NCBI GenBank assembly: GCA_034509425.1
Contig: JAVTVJ010000033.1
Span: 5,515,001-5,579,000 of the forward strand
Source: Eopsaltria australis
Taxonomy: Eukaryota > Chordata > Aves > Passeriformes > Petroicidae
Length of the DNA: 64,000 nt
Direction: 5' to 3'
Shown here: positions 44,800-59,140 of the stretch, in pieces
Layout of the letters: the number at the start of each line of letters is the position of its first letter
Numbering within the stretch: position 1 is the first letter of the stretch
Program-made: the position numbers and the translations under genes
Notes under the pieces: model-generated
What the model was told of the DNA's origin: nothing
What the model saw: the letters and a program-made list of their open reading frames with translations, nothing else
Databases searched by the model: none

Positions 44800-46560
44800 T
44801 GCATTACCCTCAAAGTACACCCTGGTCCTTGGGCAAAGATAATCCCATCAATGAGTTTTCCTTTTCTCATGGGAGGAGAAATCCATGCAGACTCCCCCAT
44901 CCACTTCCCTATGTGTGGTAGCTTATCCATCCCCCACAGTGTGAAGGGGTTTAGTTTGGGCAAGACCAGGGAGGTTTACAGATTCCCACCAGCCAAGTGG
45001 CTTCTGCTAAATTTACACCCCAGTGCTTCCTTGTCCCATTAACTAATATTCTTAACATCGTCTTCAGCACTCTGTTATACCTCTCAGTCTTTTCAGAGGC
45101 TTGTGCTTGATGAGGGATGTAATATATCCATCCAAGGTTATGTTTCTTTGGCCAAGAGTTTATAAGGTAATTTCAAAAATGAGTCCCATTGTCTGATTTG
45201 ATTCTCTCTGGGGTACCCTGTTCTCACAAAATGTTTCTCAAGGCCTGAGATGTTGTCTCGAGCAGTGGCAATAGTTTACAGGGTATGTTTCCAGCCATTC
45301 AGTTGTTGCCTGTACCATGATGAGTATTTACCTCTGACCGGTGTGTTCATGACAGTGGTCCAAGGTAGCCACTTTGCCAGGCATCACCATATAGGAAACC
45401 CAGCCACCCTCTATTCCAAGGAGATTTCTTATGTGGCTTGCTTGATGGCAGCACAGGTTTCACATTGGTAGATAACCTGTGTGATGGCCTCTGTGATCTG
45501 CTCCTTGATCACAAGCCCATGTGTTTGTTGTTTCCCTTCCTAGGAGTCCTGATCTTTCATGGGCCCATCAAGCTATAAATAGCTAAACTTTTCATTCCCA
45601 GTCTAAGTCTACCTGAGCTATACCAATCTTGGCATCCTTATCTCATCTGAGTCACCTTCTCTGTCAATGCTCCAAAATCTCAGCCTTCTGGCCAGTCCCT
45701 AATCTCTTCCAGAATTTCTGGTAAATTGGATTTTCCCATTTGGACTTGTATAATCAGTGCTAACCACTGATTCAGTGTAGCGCTGGTCAGGTGATGTGTT
45801 CAGGGGATGTTTCCTCTGAACACCCAATGTACAATGAGCAATCACAGTGCCAAGAGGAGACATGCTTATGTCCCAACAACTTCTGAGGCAGATCAACCCA
45901 CCCCACCCCTCCACCCCGCACCCACCACTCCCCCCCGCACCCCCCACCCCCCAAGTCTGTTAATATCTCTTTTTGAGTTGGGGTGTAGTGGGCTTCTGAT
46001 CCTTGATTGCCCCAGCTCCAAAACCCTAATGATCGACCCCGGGTTTCTCCTTATGTTCTTTGCCAGAGTTTCCATGTGAGAACCTGCTCCCCAGCTTCAA
46101 TGCAGAGCATATTGTGCAAGGCTGATCCTGTCCAAATGGGTTGTTAATCACCTTAATAGGCACATGATGGTGTCCATCATGCCATTTTATTCCCAAGAAC
46201 AGGATCTCCTGTGCAGGTCCCTTTACCTTACTTTGTTTTATGGCAAAACCAGCTTTCAGAAGAATTTGGGTTATTTTCTTCCCTTTCCCAAAAAATTCTG
46301 TTGTATTTCCCTAGACAATGGTATCATCAATATATAGCAGGAATTTTGGAACTTCACTCCGTGCAGTCCATGGCAGATGATGGAGCTCATCCCTGGTGGG
46401 TTTTCGCTCCTGGGGCAGTTGATTCTAAGTATACCGGACACCCCTCCAAATGAAAGCAAACTGTGTCCTGCACTTTGCTTTCAGAGGGACTGGGAAAAAT
46501 GCATTAGGGTTAACCCTAACCCTTTGGCTGTCTTTGACTCCAGATCATATTGAAATTCCA
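44800..46560 (-). pseudogene. ERVL pol pseudogene (reverse transcriptase and integrase remnants)
   Basis: Reading the minus strand, 46334-46323 encodes YIDD, the catalytic box of ERVL reverse transcriptase, preceded by a recognisable FAF-W-G-type segment near 46.44 kb. Near 45199-45179 it encodes SDNGTHF, the second catalytic aspartate region of integrase. Multiple stops and frame changes separate these pieces, so nothing functional can be made. The family is known to be widespread in bird genomes; assignment here is by motif recognition. Confidence 0.75.
45896..45953. repeat. C-rich low-complexity tract (CCCCACC-like)
   Basis: Imperfect CCCCACC and CCCCGCACC units interrupt the ERVL pol remnant. 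Confidence 0.9.
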
Positions 46561-46694
46561 ACATGTCCAGTATGGAATGAAGATTTAATTCCTGTTTTGC
46601 ATCCATGGTCATACATTGCAATTAATCTTCTAAAAATCACCTATTGTTAAAAAAGCTTTAAATCCTGAGAAAGAAGAAAATTTACACTGCTGAA

Positions 46695-46721
46695 GATAGA
46701 TAGATAGATAGATAGATAGAT
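46695..46721. repeat. (GATA)n microsatellite
   Basis: Between six and seven GATA units lie just outside the ERVL remnant. Confidence 0.95.
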
Positions 46722-49700
46722 GCATTCTGTGTAATGAGAAAAGAAAGGTAATTATGACAGCTTGTCCTTGATGTCCTTCAACAGACAATAATCTGACATA
46801 AATATTTAATAGAAGCATGACACAGAGAATTCACACTCTCCATTTATGATGTTTTTATATGTTATTAATTTTTAAATTATTGGATGTCTACATTTTTTCA
46901 CAGCAAAGTCTTATAACTTGAGAGGGGCGTTGCCTCAGGCAAAGCACTGCTGTTTGATTTATCTTCTGCACTCGTCTTGCTTTAACAATATGAACTTTTT
47001 TTCAGAGAAGTGCAAAGCTGTGTTTGACCCCAGAGGGAAAAAGTTTTCTTTTTTAAGAAATGTGTACAAAGTACTTAATAAGTTATGTCACTCAGTTTTA
47101 CTGTATATTATTTTTTTCAGTGACTACACTTAGCTTTCTAAATCCCCAGATCCCAACATTTTAATAAAAACAAGACATTTTTAACAAAATGTCAGCAGCG
47201 AAGTGATCAAAGTGCTATGGGAGCAGTTAGGCAACAGTTTGAGCTTTGAATTTCCTATTCGCTTTCCAAAACATTCACTTAAAAAGCGTTTATTGAAGCT
47301 GAACTGCCTTTATCAGCCTGATCAGAGCTCCATAAAGAGCATGCATGATTCAACTGCCTTTCCAAGCTTTAAAAATATAACTTTGATATATGCCTCACAA
47401 GTACAGCACAATAGTTTTCATGCTCACGTTTGTTAAGATTTAGTGCAGCGATTAAAGAACAGAAGGGCTCTTTGGTGGCAATTCTCAGACATACCAAATA
47501 TCCCAAAGCACAACCTTCTACAAATCAGAGATTAAGGTAGTGACAAAAATTTCCACTTGATTGCAGTTTTTTCCCCTTAAACTTGTATCAGGAGTGACTG
47601 TCTTTTCGAACAAATCTCTGAGGGTGGTGTTTTTTTTTAGTTTTTTACTCAGTGAGAAAAATATCAACTGAGAGATAAAAAGTGACATTTTATGTGCCTT
47701 GTCCAGAAGTCAGTCGATTTATTTAAAAAACCTCATGTGTGCCTGACCTATACATGAAGTTTGTGACATATCTCTTGTCAAGTATTGATCATTTAAGACT
47801 TTACTGTTTGCTTACTGCAATGTAGCTAATAATCTCTTTTTATTTAGTTTTGTGGCTTTGAATTCTTATCATGACCCAGCTGATTTCTCTGGGACATTCT
47901 TGCCTCAGCTGGGTAAATGGGCTATGGAAATTAAGCCTGCTAAAGCACCTTCCCTGGGCAAACAGACTTTGTTTTCCATCAGTTCACACTGCAAGTGGTT
48001 TGCATGCAGATAGATACATTTGGAAGCAGCAGATGCCATCAATCTTTATGACTTTCTGATACACACCATTTCACCTCTACCTCTTGTAAGAGATGGCTGA
48101 GCAATCATGCTATATTCTCCTTGAATGACGTAGAACTTTCTCATTCAGCTCACCTCAGCATTTTGTGGTAATTGCTAGGACTACACAAAAGATAGGACCT
48201 TCATCAAGTCTCTTCTTGGTGTCTTTTGAATGGCATTCCGATCTGCCAGACCTTCTCTCTCAACATTTTAGTTACACTGTCATTCTTTCCATTGCTTCTC
48301 AATCAGGATGCAATTACATCTTATTTTCTTAATGTACCCAGACTATTTTTATACAGACTCAAAATGCTAGCAGAGACATTATTCCTAGGTTCACTGGTAA
48401 ATCTTGTATGGAATTATGAAAAGCCAGTAATATGAGAAAAAAAGCTCATATCTTTAGGAAATTTGTAGATGTCTCACCAGAAACACAGGATGATATTCAG
48501 CACAGTATTTTAATTCTGTCTTGTTCAGAACTACAGATATTGCCACCACAAAGAATAATGCAATGGAGTTTCTGAAGCTGACACCTAAGTAGTTTGCAAT
48601 GCAGTGGTTCATTTTCTGTGAATTTCAAATGTAATGAACTGAACAATGTTTCAGGTAATATTCAGCATTAATTAGGCGCAGGTGACAACAATAGCTCTTT
48701 AAACTAAATCTTAAAATCTACAAGTGGCTTTAAATTTCTGTTTGAACTGGGGTGGGGAAGCAATGCATCAGACTTTGGCTTGAAATTCATCCATCAAAAT
48801 GGCAATACCCAGCTGCATCAGCCAGAAATACAATCTCATTTTTTTAAGATTAATTTAAAAAAAACCAAAACCCCTCCCCACCAAATTCTGTAACTTACAG
48901 TGAAAACAGAGTAGAAATTACAAACTCAGCATAAAATCTGTGATTCTAAAAATTACTTTTTAACTGTCCTCTAACTCTCTTCCTGCATATATTACAGACA
49001 CTCATGGTCCCTTTACTTTAAAATTCTTAAACTCTCATTTCTTTGTGCATGCTTAGAACCGTGCCAGTTTTATTACAGTTCAGCAGTTCAGAGATTACTT
49101 TGTAACTCCGTTCAATCAAAACACAAAGCAAGAAATTCCTCTTCCAAAATATCACTATGGTTGATATGAAAATATTTTTCACCGTTAGCTTAGCACAGTG
49201 ACAGAAATGGACTGCTGACAAATATTTTTCTGATGTTATTTTCATTAAACTAAACCGGAGAAAGTGTTCTCATTTCTGTAAGAATGAGACAGTTAAAAGA
49301 GCTGCCCAGCTGGTAGAAGGGGCAAATTCATTTATTTTCCTCACTTAAAATTATTCAAAATAACATTCCATATGGGAATAGGTTAACCATCTGGCTATCT
49401 GTTTTATCTGACTAGGGAGTGGTTGGAAAATCTTGCTGGGAAAGGAAAAGTCTTGAACTATTATGCATGTTCTAAATTGTTATTCTGAAATTTACTTATA
49501 TAGACACCAACAAAATTTGACCATTTCTGAAACAAGTATTATATTTTGTTTCTTCCCTTTTTCAAGTGACATTTTATTCCCTTGTATTTAGACATGATTT
49601 CAAAGGAAGCACAAGTGTAAAGCAACAAATTGAGAAGCTCTCTGCCCTCAAGAAGTGTTTTGGAAGTTCTCAAAGTGCTTAGCAGCTGAACACTGACTTC

Positions 49701-52700
49701 TTCAAGTCTGGCAAGAAATGAAAGTCTGCGATTTTGGGGTTGTGGATATATACTAGAAACCTAGCCAGTACTAGAAACATTTCTCAAATTCCACCTGGGT
49801 GGTTGACTGGGCATAGCTTCACTCACTTGCAAAATTCTTCCACCCTCAGATGCCACAGCATATATTTGGAATGGTTGTTAAACTGTGCTACCCAAGAAAC
49901 TATGCCTGAAGAAAAGTCTAAAGAACTAACTGAAGTCAAAAACTATGCAATAAAACATGTTAACAATTGAACATCACAGATACCAAGGCATGAGTGTTAG
50001 AGCTCATGTTGTGACCCTGATAAATTTACTAGTGCAGTTCTGGCAACTCCACATTCTAGTTAAATGTGAGGGTAATTTTAGAAGTCTAGTAGTTTTGTCA
50101 TCCATGATATCTCTCTATACAGTATTTTCTGTGATTTTCTTCAAGCCCTGTTGAACTCACATTTCAGCTCTTTATGAACAGGAACACTTACAGGCTTTTC
50201 TCTTCTACTTGGGTACCATTTTCCATGAAGCCTGAGGAACTCAGCATATCTGAGATTACTGACCTTATGTCAAATACAGTTGAAATTAATAGTCATCAGA
50301 AGCATTTGAGGATAACAAACAAACTGACATAACACACATAAAGGTTATGCAATCCTAGTTTGACCAGGAACTAAGGCTAAAATTAAATTTAAAAAATATA
50401 CCAAAATTGGCTTTTCTTAAGGAGTAACTCTATGGTTTAGATCTTTATATCAAACTGCATGCTGACTGACTCTGTCTGACACCTGGCGATTGCTTTCTTG
50501 CTGCCTGACACTTAACTTCTAGCTCCTGCTGCCTTTCACTTGAGTTGAAGTTTGATCTCCTGGCACCTAAAAATCCTGACTCCTAGAATGTTGATAAAGA
50601 ATATTCTTTATAGAGGTAGGAAAGAGTGAAAGTGAAGAGGTTTGGAATTCTTTTGACTAGAAATAATACCAGGAAATGAAAAGTTAATGGTTTCCCAGCA
50701 GATGAATTAAAATTTCTCCTGCTGATTTGAAAAATAGATTCTAAAGTATTACTTATCTGTTATTTCAACATCACAGATTAAAAGTCCAAGGTAATCACAC
50801 TATGTCTCTAATAAAAGAAAAACTTAAGTAATATGAAAATTAAAATGGGGGAGGACTTTAAATGAAAAGCAGAACTTAAGGCTTTCTTACCATCATCAAC
50901 ACATTAGCGATAAAAATGGAAAAAAGATCCTAATCATATGAGGTAAATTCTATCTATTTTTGCAGTGATTTGACATAATAACACACAATTCAGAATGACA
51001 AGTAATACCTGGAGGAAAGAAAGACCTCATTTACTGCAGATTTTCCCTGGTGAAGCTTATTTTTTTAACTGTAAAATTACATAAACACAGAATTATGCTC
51101 CTAACTTTGCCAAGGCGTTCTTCTGCCTTATGGAGTGTTGTGATACATAAACCTAAATCCAGTTGAGACTGAGAAATTATTCTTTGCTTGGCTCTGTTCC
51201 CTGAGGCAGCTGTTAGAGTTGGCACTCTCAAACATGCCTGACAGACACACTCTGAAATTGTATAGCAATCTCCAAATTTATGCAGATGTCCAGATGCTAG
51301 AATGCTGATTGAGACATGGATGATGAAGGTTTAGTTTCATGATCCTTCCTGAAAGTAGGAAGTTTAAATCCTAATTTCCCACTTCCATTCAAAAGACATT
51401 AACCTTGAGGATATATGTTTCTACTGCAAAAGATCACTGACTAGCTCTGTTACTGAAATCATATTTCAATTCAGAAGATTCATTTGGTGAGAAAATGCAC
51501 ACAAAACAGTGTACTTCATTAATCTGGTAGATTATCATGGTGGAAGTATCACTAGATAAGTGTCCTTTGTGTAATATAATAGTATTTAATATAATAGTAT
51601 TTAAAGTGGATGATAGAGTTCAGATCACCTTCATATGCTTTATTCATAATAATGCTCTTCCTTTCTGCTTTAATGGTTTGTTTGCAAACAAGAGCACATC
51701 TTCACCAGGTAGCTGGATAATATGGTGCAATTTAAAATACTGCTCTGGGTCCCTCCCAGCAAAAGGTCTTTGAAGGCATAAATTTAAAAGAGAGAGAAAG
51801 AGAGAGTGGAAAATAGTACCAAGGCATATTTGAGGCATATTTGAAGCTAAAACCATGAAACAGGTTTCAAGATTCACCCTGTGTTTAACATTTACAGTAG
51901 AGGACTGTAGAGAGTGTGTTAGATGTGTCATATGCTGAGATGTCTTTTTCTATGTTTACATTAACAAATTAAACTCTGCTAGGGAATGTATATATGCTCT
52001 GGAACTTCAGCATCTATTTCATTTGATTTTATATTTTTGTATTGAGCCTTGATGATTTGTCTTGAATCAATTAACACTTTTCCAAATAATTTCTGAGTAT
52101 GGTTCGGGAGTTATGACATGCTACAGGCAGTCTTAATTATCATTTTGGGTCTGTTTTCCTGTTTTGGAAGATAAAAGAATTCAGTGATAGGGACAGACAC
52201 ATATAAGGACACTTAATGCCTGCCAGCCTCAATGTCAGCTATTGGTTCTGGAAAAATTCAGTATAGTAGTATAGATGTAGCTGAAAGCGACTGATTCATG
52301 TTTTAGGGTACTCAGAATTTTATTTTCACTGTACTACCTGTCAGGTCCTAAGTGATTTGCCAGTGATCTTCTTTGAAACTGATCCTAAAAAACTTGCCTG
52401 AATTGACCCAAGATGTCTATTTGTAGATAAAAGAAGACAAGGAAGACTGTCATCTTTCAAATGAAGAAATGATCTGTCTTTCTGATGTTTTTGCAAAAGA
52501 TGTGCAAGAGAAGAAAGAAAGGCTTTGCTTAGTGAATGGGAAGTGGAAAATCATTCCATACTAAAGTAAAAAGTCATCAGCATAAAATTGCCTGAAAGGA
52601 ATAAAGGATTCAGAAGAGTTCAGAAGGTGAAGAACAGGTGAACATTCAGAGCATATTTGAGAAAATAATTAGTAATCAGACATGAAGTAATATTGTGGAG

Positions 52701-53395
52701 AATCTGACTATAAATAAAAGTGATTAAGATGGTGATGAAAAGTTTAGAGGACACCAAGTTAATGTTAGTTTTCCAGAATAGAGTGATGTATTTCACTTTG
52801 ATACTTTGAAAAAATGGACAGAGGATGGTGAAGAATCTGTATGGGAGGAGGCTGGAACTGTCAAGACAACAGATAACAAATAAATAGACCAGAGTATTGG
52901 CTGGGAGAACAAGAACAGGAGAGGTATTTTACACTGAAGAGTGAGTGACAAGACTTTGACAGAGTTAGCTGAATAGTGGAAGTCTTGAATTGGAGCTCAA
53001 ATAAACAAGAGCCAATATCAGTGTTCTTTCCTTCAGACAAGTCTTCCATGCATGGTGGTAGTGTCAGTCAGTTCAGTCAGTCCCTCTGTGTCTATATGTG
53101 TATGTCAGTCATCTAGTCAACAAATGTAGATTTTTAATTCTGAAAGTATTGGATTTTAAATATTTTATCCGTGTACAAAAAAACTTGTAAATACAGACAT
53201 CCCGCAGAGTGCTTATATCACAGTAGAGGTTTATTTTATATAAAAAAGCAGGAAGTCTAAATGAAATTTTGGCAACTCAGTCTATCGAAGAAAAGAATTA
53301 CTCTGTTTAGTTACTAATGTATTTCATGCCAATTTCATTTTCATAATACCATGTTTACTGCAGAACTTGAAAAACCTGAATTCTAATGTTTGCTT
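46722..53395. other. AT-rich non-coding DNA with a candidate conserved block
   Basis: No gene is seen. The part at about 46.9-48.1 kb has balanced, complex sequence without repeats and could be conserved non-coding DNA. Small local duplications occur at about 51572-51604 (aatataatagtattta twice) and near 51826-51846. Confidence 0.5.
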
Positions 53396-53489
53396 CCTTT
53401 TTTTTGTTGTTTTTATTTTTTTGTTTTGTTTTGTTGTTTTTCTTTGTTGTTGTTTGTTTGTTTGTTTTGTTTTTGTTGTTTTTTTGTTA
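53396..53489. repeat. T/G low-complexity tract (TTTTG, TTGTT)
   Basis: About 95 bases made only of T with interspersed G and few other bases. An open frame through it is an artefact. Confidence 0.9.
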
Positions 53490-56400
53490 GCTGTAGAATG
53501 TTTTCTGTCATGGAATTAACCAAATTTTGGGAAAAACCAAAACCAAAGCCTGTACAACACCAATGTATGATGGAACCCTTTGCAGGGAGTTACACATTTC
53601 TCTTTAGAATGGTGGTCTTCCCTTCCATACTTCTCTTGTCTGAACCATTTCTTAGAGGTGGAAGATTTTTTCGTTATTTCTGTGTTTCTCTTCTGCAGAT
53701 TTACCAAGAAACTCCGTTCATGGCTCAGAGTCCTATTCTGTCACTGGCTAAACAAATTTGAAACAGTCAGCTCCCACTTTAAAAATGTGTGACTGATGCA
53801 TAAAGATCCAAAGAAAGAGATCACTGAGAGGGAAGGGACAAAGAAAACATGAGATAGATCTGGTTAAAGCTTGAAGGTGTAGCCAGAGCCTCTCACTACA
53901 CAATTTTTATCCCATTTCATTTAGGCCACAGATTAAGGTTCATTGAAAGGTGTAAGGAATGAGAGTAAGATGGCTTTGTTGCTGTTCACAGGGAAGCCCA
54001 TGTACAGCCAGAGGTCTATGGAATCAGTCATCTAAGTACTTGTTTGAAAAATTTGGGCATAGGTGGAAAGGTAATCATTTTAGTTTGAGTGGACGAGGAA
54101 AGCAACATTTCAATACTTTAAGAGAGCCAGTAAATTAGAAGGAAAATTTATACAAAGATACTGGAGAGAATGATGGTCTAATAGAAAGCTGCAAAGGAAA
54201 CAACGACCCTGTGTCATTGTAACTTATTTCCAGTAGTATGGTCATTACAGATTTGAATTCTCTATAACCTTTCAATCAGACCTTATTTGGAATCAAATAG
54301 GCAGGCTAATCTCAATTTTTTCTTTTACAGGCTTAAAATCTTATACATAAACCCTGGAAAACACACTTTCTGGTGAATAGCCAGCTCTTATTTTTTCCAC
54401 ATTCACATACAAAAAATGGTTGACTTAACAAAGAATATGTTATTTGAGGGATAAAAGGAAATGTAAGAAAGAGCATAAGCAGGACAGCATACAGCTCCCA
54501 ACTGCTATATTTATCATGGGCCTCTCTTATAATAAGACAATTCCTAAGTCACCTATTTCTTTCTCTGCTTTCACAGCAACATGTACCTCACAGTTGGGAT
54601 TGTTCAGTCTTGCTGGGTAGAAAAGCCCTACTGCTGACCTTATGGTGATGTGACCTGCATTGCTCATCATGCCAATCCCTCACTGTTCCTTGTTATGTTA
54701 TCTGCTCATCGTTTTTCTCCCCTCCTTGTTCTGCTAGCAGCTTTAGTAGCTATTCCTTGTGTTTATAAATTCTTACCAAGAAATCAAAAAGCACTACAAA
54801 ACAACAGTCTTGTAAAATACAAGTTATTCTTAAGTACACAATTTTTTCTTAAGTTAAAAATACCTCTTAAACTCACAATCTTGTAGAAAATATTTTCCTG
54901 TCTTTATTTTTTGTCTTTTTTTTTTTTTTTTTTTTTAAATAAAAGGTTTTGGACCCTTTTACAGAAACCCTTTTCCTTAGGTTAAATGTTCACTCTGTTT
55001 GTATACATTTAAATGGCAGTTATTCCTGTACACTGTTACCATCAGAAATGTCTCTTTACATTAGGGTATTAGCAGAAGCTGTTTCCAAACACAAAGAAAC
55101 AATAAATGCAAACAAATAAGCTGCAAGTAGGCTGCTGGAGCATTTAATTTGTCTTTTCTTTCCACCAGATGTCAATAGAGTGCTCTTTCTTTTTGGACTT
55201 CCCTACCACTTGAAAATTTGGAATAAAGAATAGCAGGGCTTTGATTTTTGCTTTATCCCTGAACCGCAAAGCCTACATCCCTATATATCCCTGAAATTAT
55301 ATACAAAGAGAATGAGGACCAAGAGGTCTGTTTCTAAGGTAGAGAATATTTTTTGTTTACCAGATCAAGATTAGACTCTGTGGGTGCTGAATTGAAATAA
55401 AATTTCTTCTAAAAAAAGCCCTAAGAAATCAATTGTAACCAGCAGTTAATGGCCAGTTTGGAACAGCTTGAGGGAAAGCCAAGAGCAGTTAAAGCTCCAG
55501 CAAATTAGTTATTAACTGTGCTAATTAATGGTATTGCAGAGATTATTGCTATCATAAACTGTAATCAATCAGGTTTATCATCGTGTCTAAGAAAAAGTTT
55601 GCAAGTAACAATATCTTCTGGATGCAGCTCTGCACTTCCACTTTTAATTAATATGATAATCTGACTATGCCAAGATGCTAAATTGTACTTTCTCTTACCA
55701 GGCAAATATGATCATGCATATGATCCACAATAATAAGTACCTCATGATAAAATGTGGTCAGATGAAATGATAAATACAATGGCAAAGGCATCAGGGGGCT
55801 TGTCATGATTTATAGAAAGACCGTACAAATTAAGAACACTAACTGTGGCTGGATTCACTGCTGTATTTTTCCGAGTGATACAAAGTCGTAAATTTGAGTA
55901 ATTCATGGCTGTTTTGTTGACTCAGGTCTGCAAATTTCAGGGCATATGTAACTTCTGCTTACACAGTGGCTTGCTAAATGCTGCATCTCTGTTCTCAAGT
56001 GCAGTAATTCTCTCTTAGCCCCAGGTGGGGCTAAGTTTAAAACTGGCTGGTTTATACCGTGAGGGAGGTTTGTGAACTGTTGCTTTAGCAATTGGGTCTG
56101 CTACATGGTTTCTGGAAGAAGAAAACTTCTTGCCATGGGTTTGGTTGGTTTTTTTAGTTTGTTTGGTTTTGCTCCAAATGAGAACCTTATCCAAAGCCTA
56201 TCCTGTTATAAGTGGCTTGCAGTGTAAATGGCCCTGTGCAAGAAATATGGACAGTAATGCCAATAAAGTATGGACCAAATTGTATAGACAGAGGTACAAA
56301 TAAAGTTAGTACAGGTTTGCATTATGAAATACATTCATATTTTCAAGTAGATTCGACATGTCTTTTGCTTTGGGTGTTATATTTCTGTTGGCTTCTGTTG

Positions 56401-58721
56401 CATATACAGTACTAAAGTGAGTCTCCAGTGTCGAAATGTGGAAGGAAGATGGATGCAAATGAAAACTAGGACAACTCCTTCATAGAAATAACACTGTAGA
56501 AATGACCTGACTGCCTCATTTGGGCACTTTACAAACACAAGTCAGATGTAGGTGTTTCATGGATTCTGAGGCCAAACAATAGTGATTCAGGGACTGCTCC
56601 TGGTTCTCAGGGCCTAAGGGTACAAGCTGTCTTACTGTCACACTATTGAGACCCATCTGTCTTTACAAACTTTTTGCAGACTTGCAAAAAGATCATGTGT
56701 TTCTGGACCTCTCCTTGACCTAGAGGCTGAGCCTGTGGTCCAGAGAGGTAATTGTGATTTTTTTTTTTTTTTTTAAATCACAGGACATACTAAAATAATG
56801 ACAAAAAATGTCATTCAGCGTGACTTTTAGGGTAGCTGTTACCTGTTACAAGAATGTTGCAGGAGAGAACATGAGAGTGCAAAACCCTTAGGATATTGCT
56901 GGAATACTGTTTGGGACAGAGGAAGTCATCCCTGTCCAGTTACGTTCATAGGGCCATTTGACAGCAGCTCATAAAGCAATGACTGCCTTGAGCTCTGCTC
57001 GAAGATACCTCTTGAGACACCCAGGTGGAGTGAGCACAGATGAGAGATCTAAAAATTATGTAAATTAACTAATATAGAGGTGCAATCTGTGATATTACTC
57101 CCTGACTCTCTATTTAGCAATGCAGATGTAGGTACATTCAGTTTGGCCTTAAACATGTTCCCAGTTCTAGTTTAAATTAAAATTACAGATATGGATTAAA
57201 ACTGAAACGTTAACAGCGAATGGAAAACAATGGCATAATTATTGTAGAGATGCTCTTGCTGTTTTTTCTAATTGGATTTTAGATCAAATCCATATTTAAA
57301 AAAAACGATCAGTGCTGACACCTAAAATCTCCTACCAGTTAAAGCATTTTATGAATTTTAAAGTAGATGGGATGATTCAAATCAGTATTAATCTTGGTAA
57401 ATACATGCTTACGAAATGTCATGCAAACCCTAAGTGAGCCATGATAACTAAGCCCCAAGTGTGTGCGTGTAAGTGGGGTTACATAATTTGTTGGCAGACA
57501 GTTTTTTTACTTCCTTAGCAGGAAAAATATGGATTATGGCCATGGCTCATAAACTGTGAAGAGTTAGCATTACTGGATGAAATGAACACTAAAGAGATGT
57601 TAAATGGTTTAGAACAGAGCAAAGAAAATAGAAGTAACAAGATTTGTGTTAGCCACCAACCTCACCATTTGTGTGTCTTTTAAACCAGCTATTCATTACT
57701 GCTTTTCTCGATGTGTTTAATTGTAATGGTATCTGATAGATATCTCTTCAATTTCTTCTGTCACAGAAACTTGATGAAACTGATCTTTTACAGCTTGCAG
57801 TCTCTAAATCACCTTAATGTCTCCTTTTGTTCCTGGCTAGTTCATAGATCTACTGCATTTATCAGAGATTTCTTAATTCTAATATTGTTAGACATGTTTT
57901 CTTGCTGGATTTTTTTGCTGTTCTTGTTATTTTTCCTTTCAGACATTTCAAATGCTTGAAGAATAATCAGGAGATTGAAACAAGCAAGATCTGCTAAAGA
58001 AGTTTGGACTATAAACTAAAATTATTATTTACAATGTAGGCTAGAGTTTGGTCTTGATTATTTCTTCTTCTGTCAGAATAAAGATTTTAATGTGAAGGAA
58101 ATTGTCCATAACCTAATCTCATCATCAATTCATTTTTCCCAATAAATTGAAAAGTAAAAGAAATAGAGCCAGCTGTTGAAGTAAGCCAGTGAGCTAGCAC
58201 ACTGAACATTTTTTTATAATTAAAAATAATTTATCTTAGTTTATAATGCACTTACATTAACTTGTAGGACATGTATTTTGTAAATATCTTGGTAAGAATT
58301 TTGCTCTTAATGGATGAACTGAATGTAATATTAATATAACAGATAAATTTTCCTTGCACTTAAACTTGAATAAATCTATACTAAAATATTCCACCAATGT
58401 TATGCTAGTAATTCTTTAGGTAGAATGAAGGCAGTGTTTTCCCTACTAATCTAATATCTCTTATTAATAAAAGATAGAATATTTAATGAGATAAAAATAA
58501 ACAAAAACAGATTTATATATAAATTTTAAAAATATTGCAAGAAACTGCCCTGACAGATAAACTAGACTTACATTATAGTAATTAATATATATTGTGTAAC
58601 TACAATAGTATACTCAGAATCAATTTGATCTTGGGTTCAAAAGGTTTAAACCTTTAGTCATGAGACAGTTTGCTTTTTTGTTGTTGCTTTTTTTTTCCCT
58701 AAATAAAGCTTTTTTCTTCAA
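53490..58721. other. AT-rich non-coding DNA with a candidate regulatory block
   Basis: Poly-T runs occur at 54915-54936 and 56758-56774. The part at about 55.13-56.06 kb is repeat-free and holds homeodomain-type sites (TAATTA at 55522-55527, ATCAATCA at 55564-55571). No exon is recognised. Confidence 0.5.
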
Positions 58722-59140
58722 GGACTTACAGAATACAGAATAAGCTGAGCTGAAAGGATCATCAAGTCAACTCCTGGCCCTGCACAAGACTCTCCCCAAG
58801 AGTCACACCATGTGCCCAAGAGCATTGTCAAAAAATATCTTGAACTCTGTCAGGCTGTGACCACTTCCCTTGGGAGCCTGTTCCAGTGCCCAGCCTCTTC
58901 TGGGTGAAAAACCTTTTTCTGATATCTGTCCTAAACTTCTGCTGACACAACTTCAGGCCATTCCCTCAGATCCTGTCAGTGACCACCACTGGGAAGAGAT
59001 CAGTGCCTGCACCTCCTCTTCCCTTCAAGAGGAAGTTGTAACTGCAGTGAGGTTTCCCCTCAGTCTCCTCCAGCCTGAACAGATCAGATGACCACAGCCT
59101 TCCTCATACAGCTTCCTGCCATGGCCCTTTGCAATCCTAA
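58722..59140 (-). mobile_element. CR1 LINE 3' fragment
   Basis: It opens with 'acagaatacagaataagctg' and continues 'caagagtcacaccatgtgcc', 'gggagcctgttccagtgccc', 'gggaagagatcagtgcctgc' and a 'cttcctgccatggcccttt'-like end. This is the same CR1 subtype as the nested copy at 951-1249, in minus orientation. Confidence 0.85.

Larger units (their letters stand above)
43834..46560 (-). mobile_element. Decayed ERVL: pol remnants plus 3' LTR
   Basis: On the minus strand, reverse transcriptase (about 46.3-46.5 kb), integrase (about 45.2 kb) and LTR (44411 to 43834) follow in retroviral order. Gag and the 5' LTR are missing, so the copy is 5'-truncated near 46.56 kb. That edge is approximate. The C-rich low-complexity insertion at 45896-45953 interrupts pol. 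Confidence 0.8.

Noticed and set aside
46503..46523. Telomere-like TTAGGG/CCCTAA motif
   Set aside because: Only about three units, and it falls where the ERVL reverse transcriptase coding sequence should be. It is best explained as diverged coding sequence, not an interstitial telomere.
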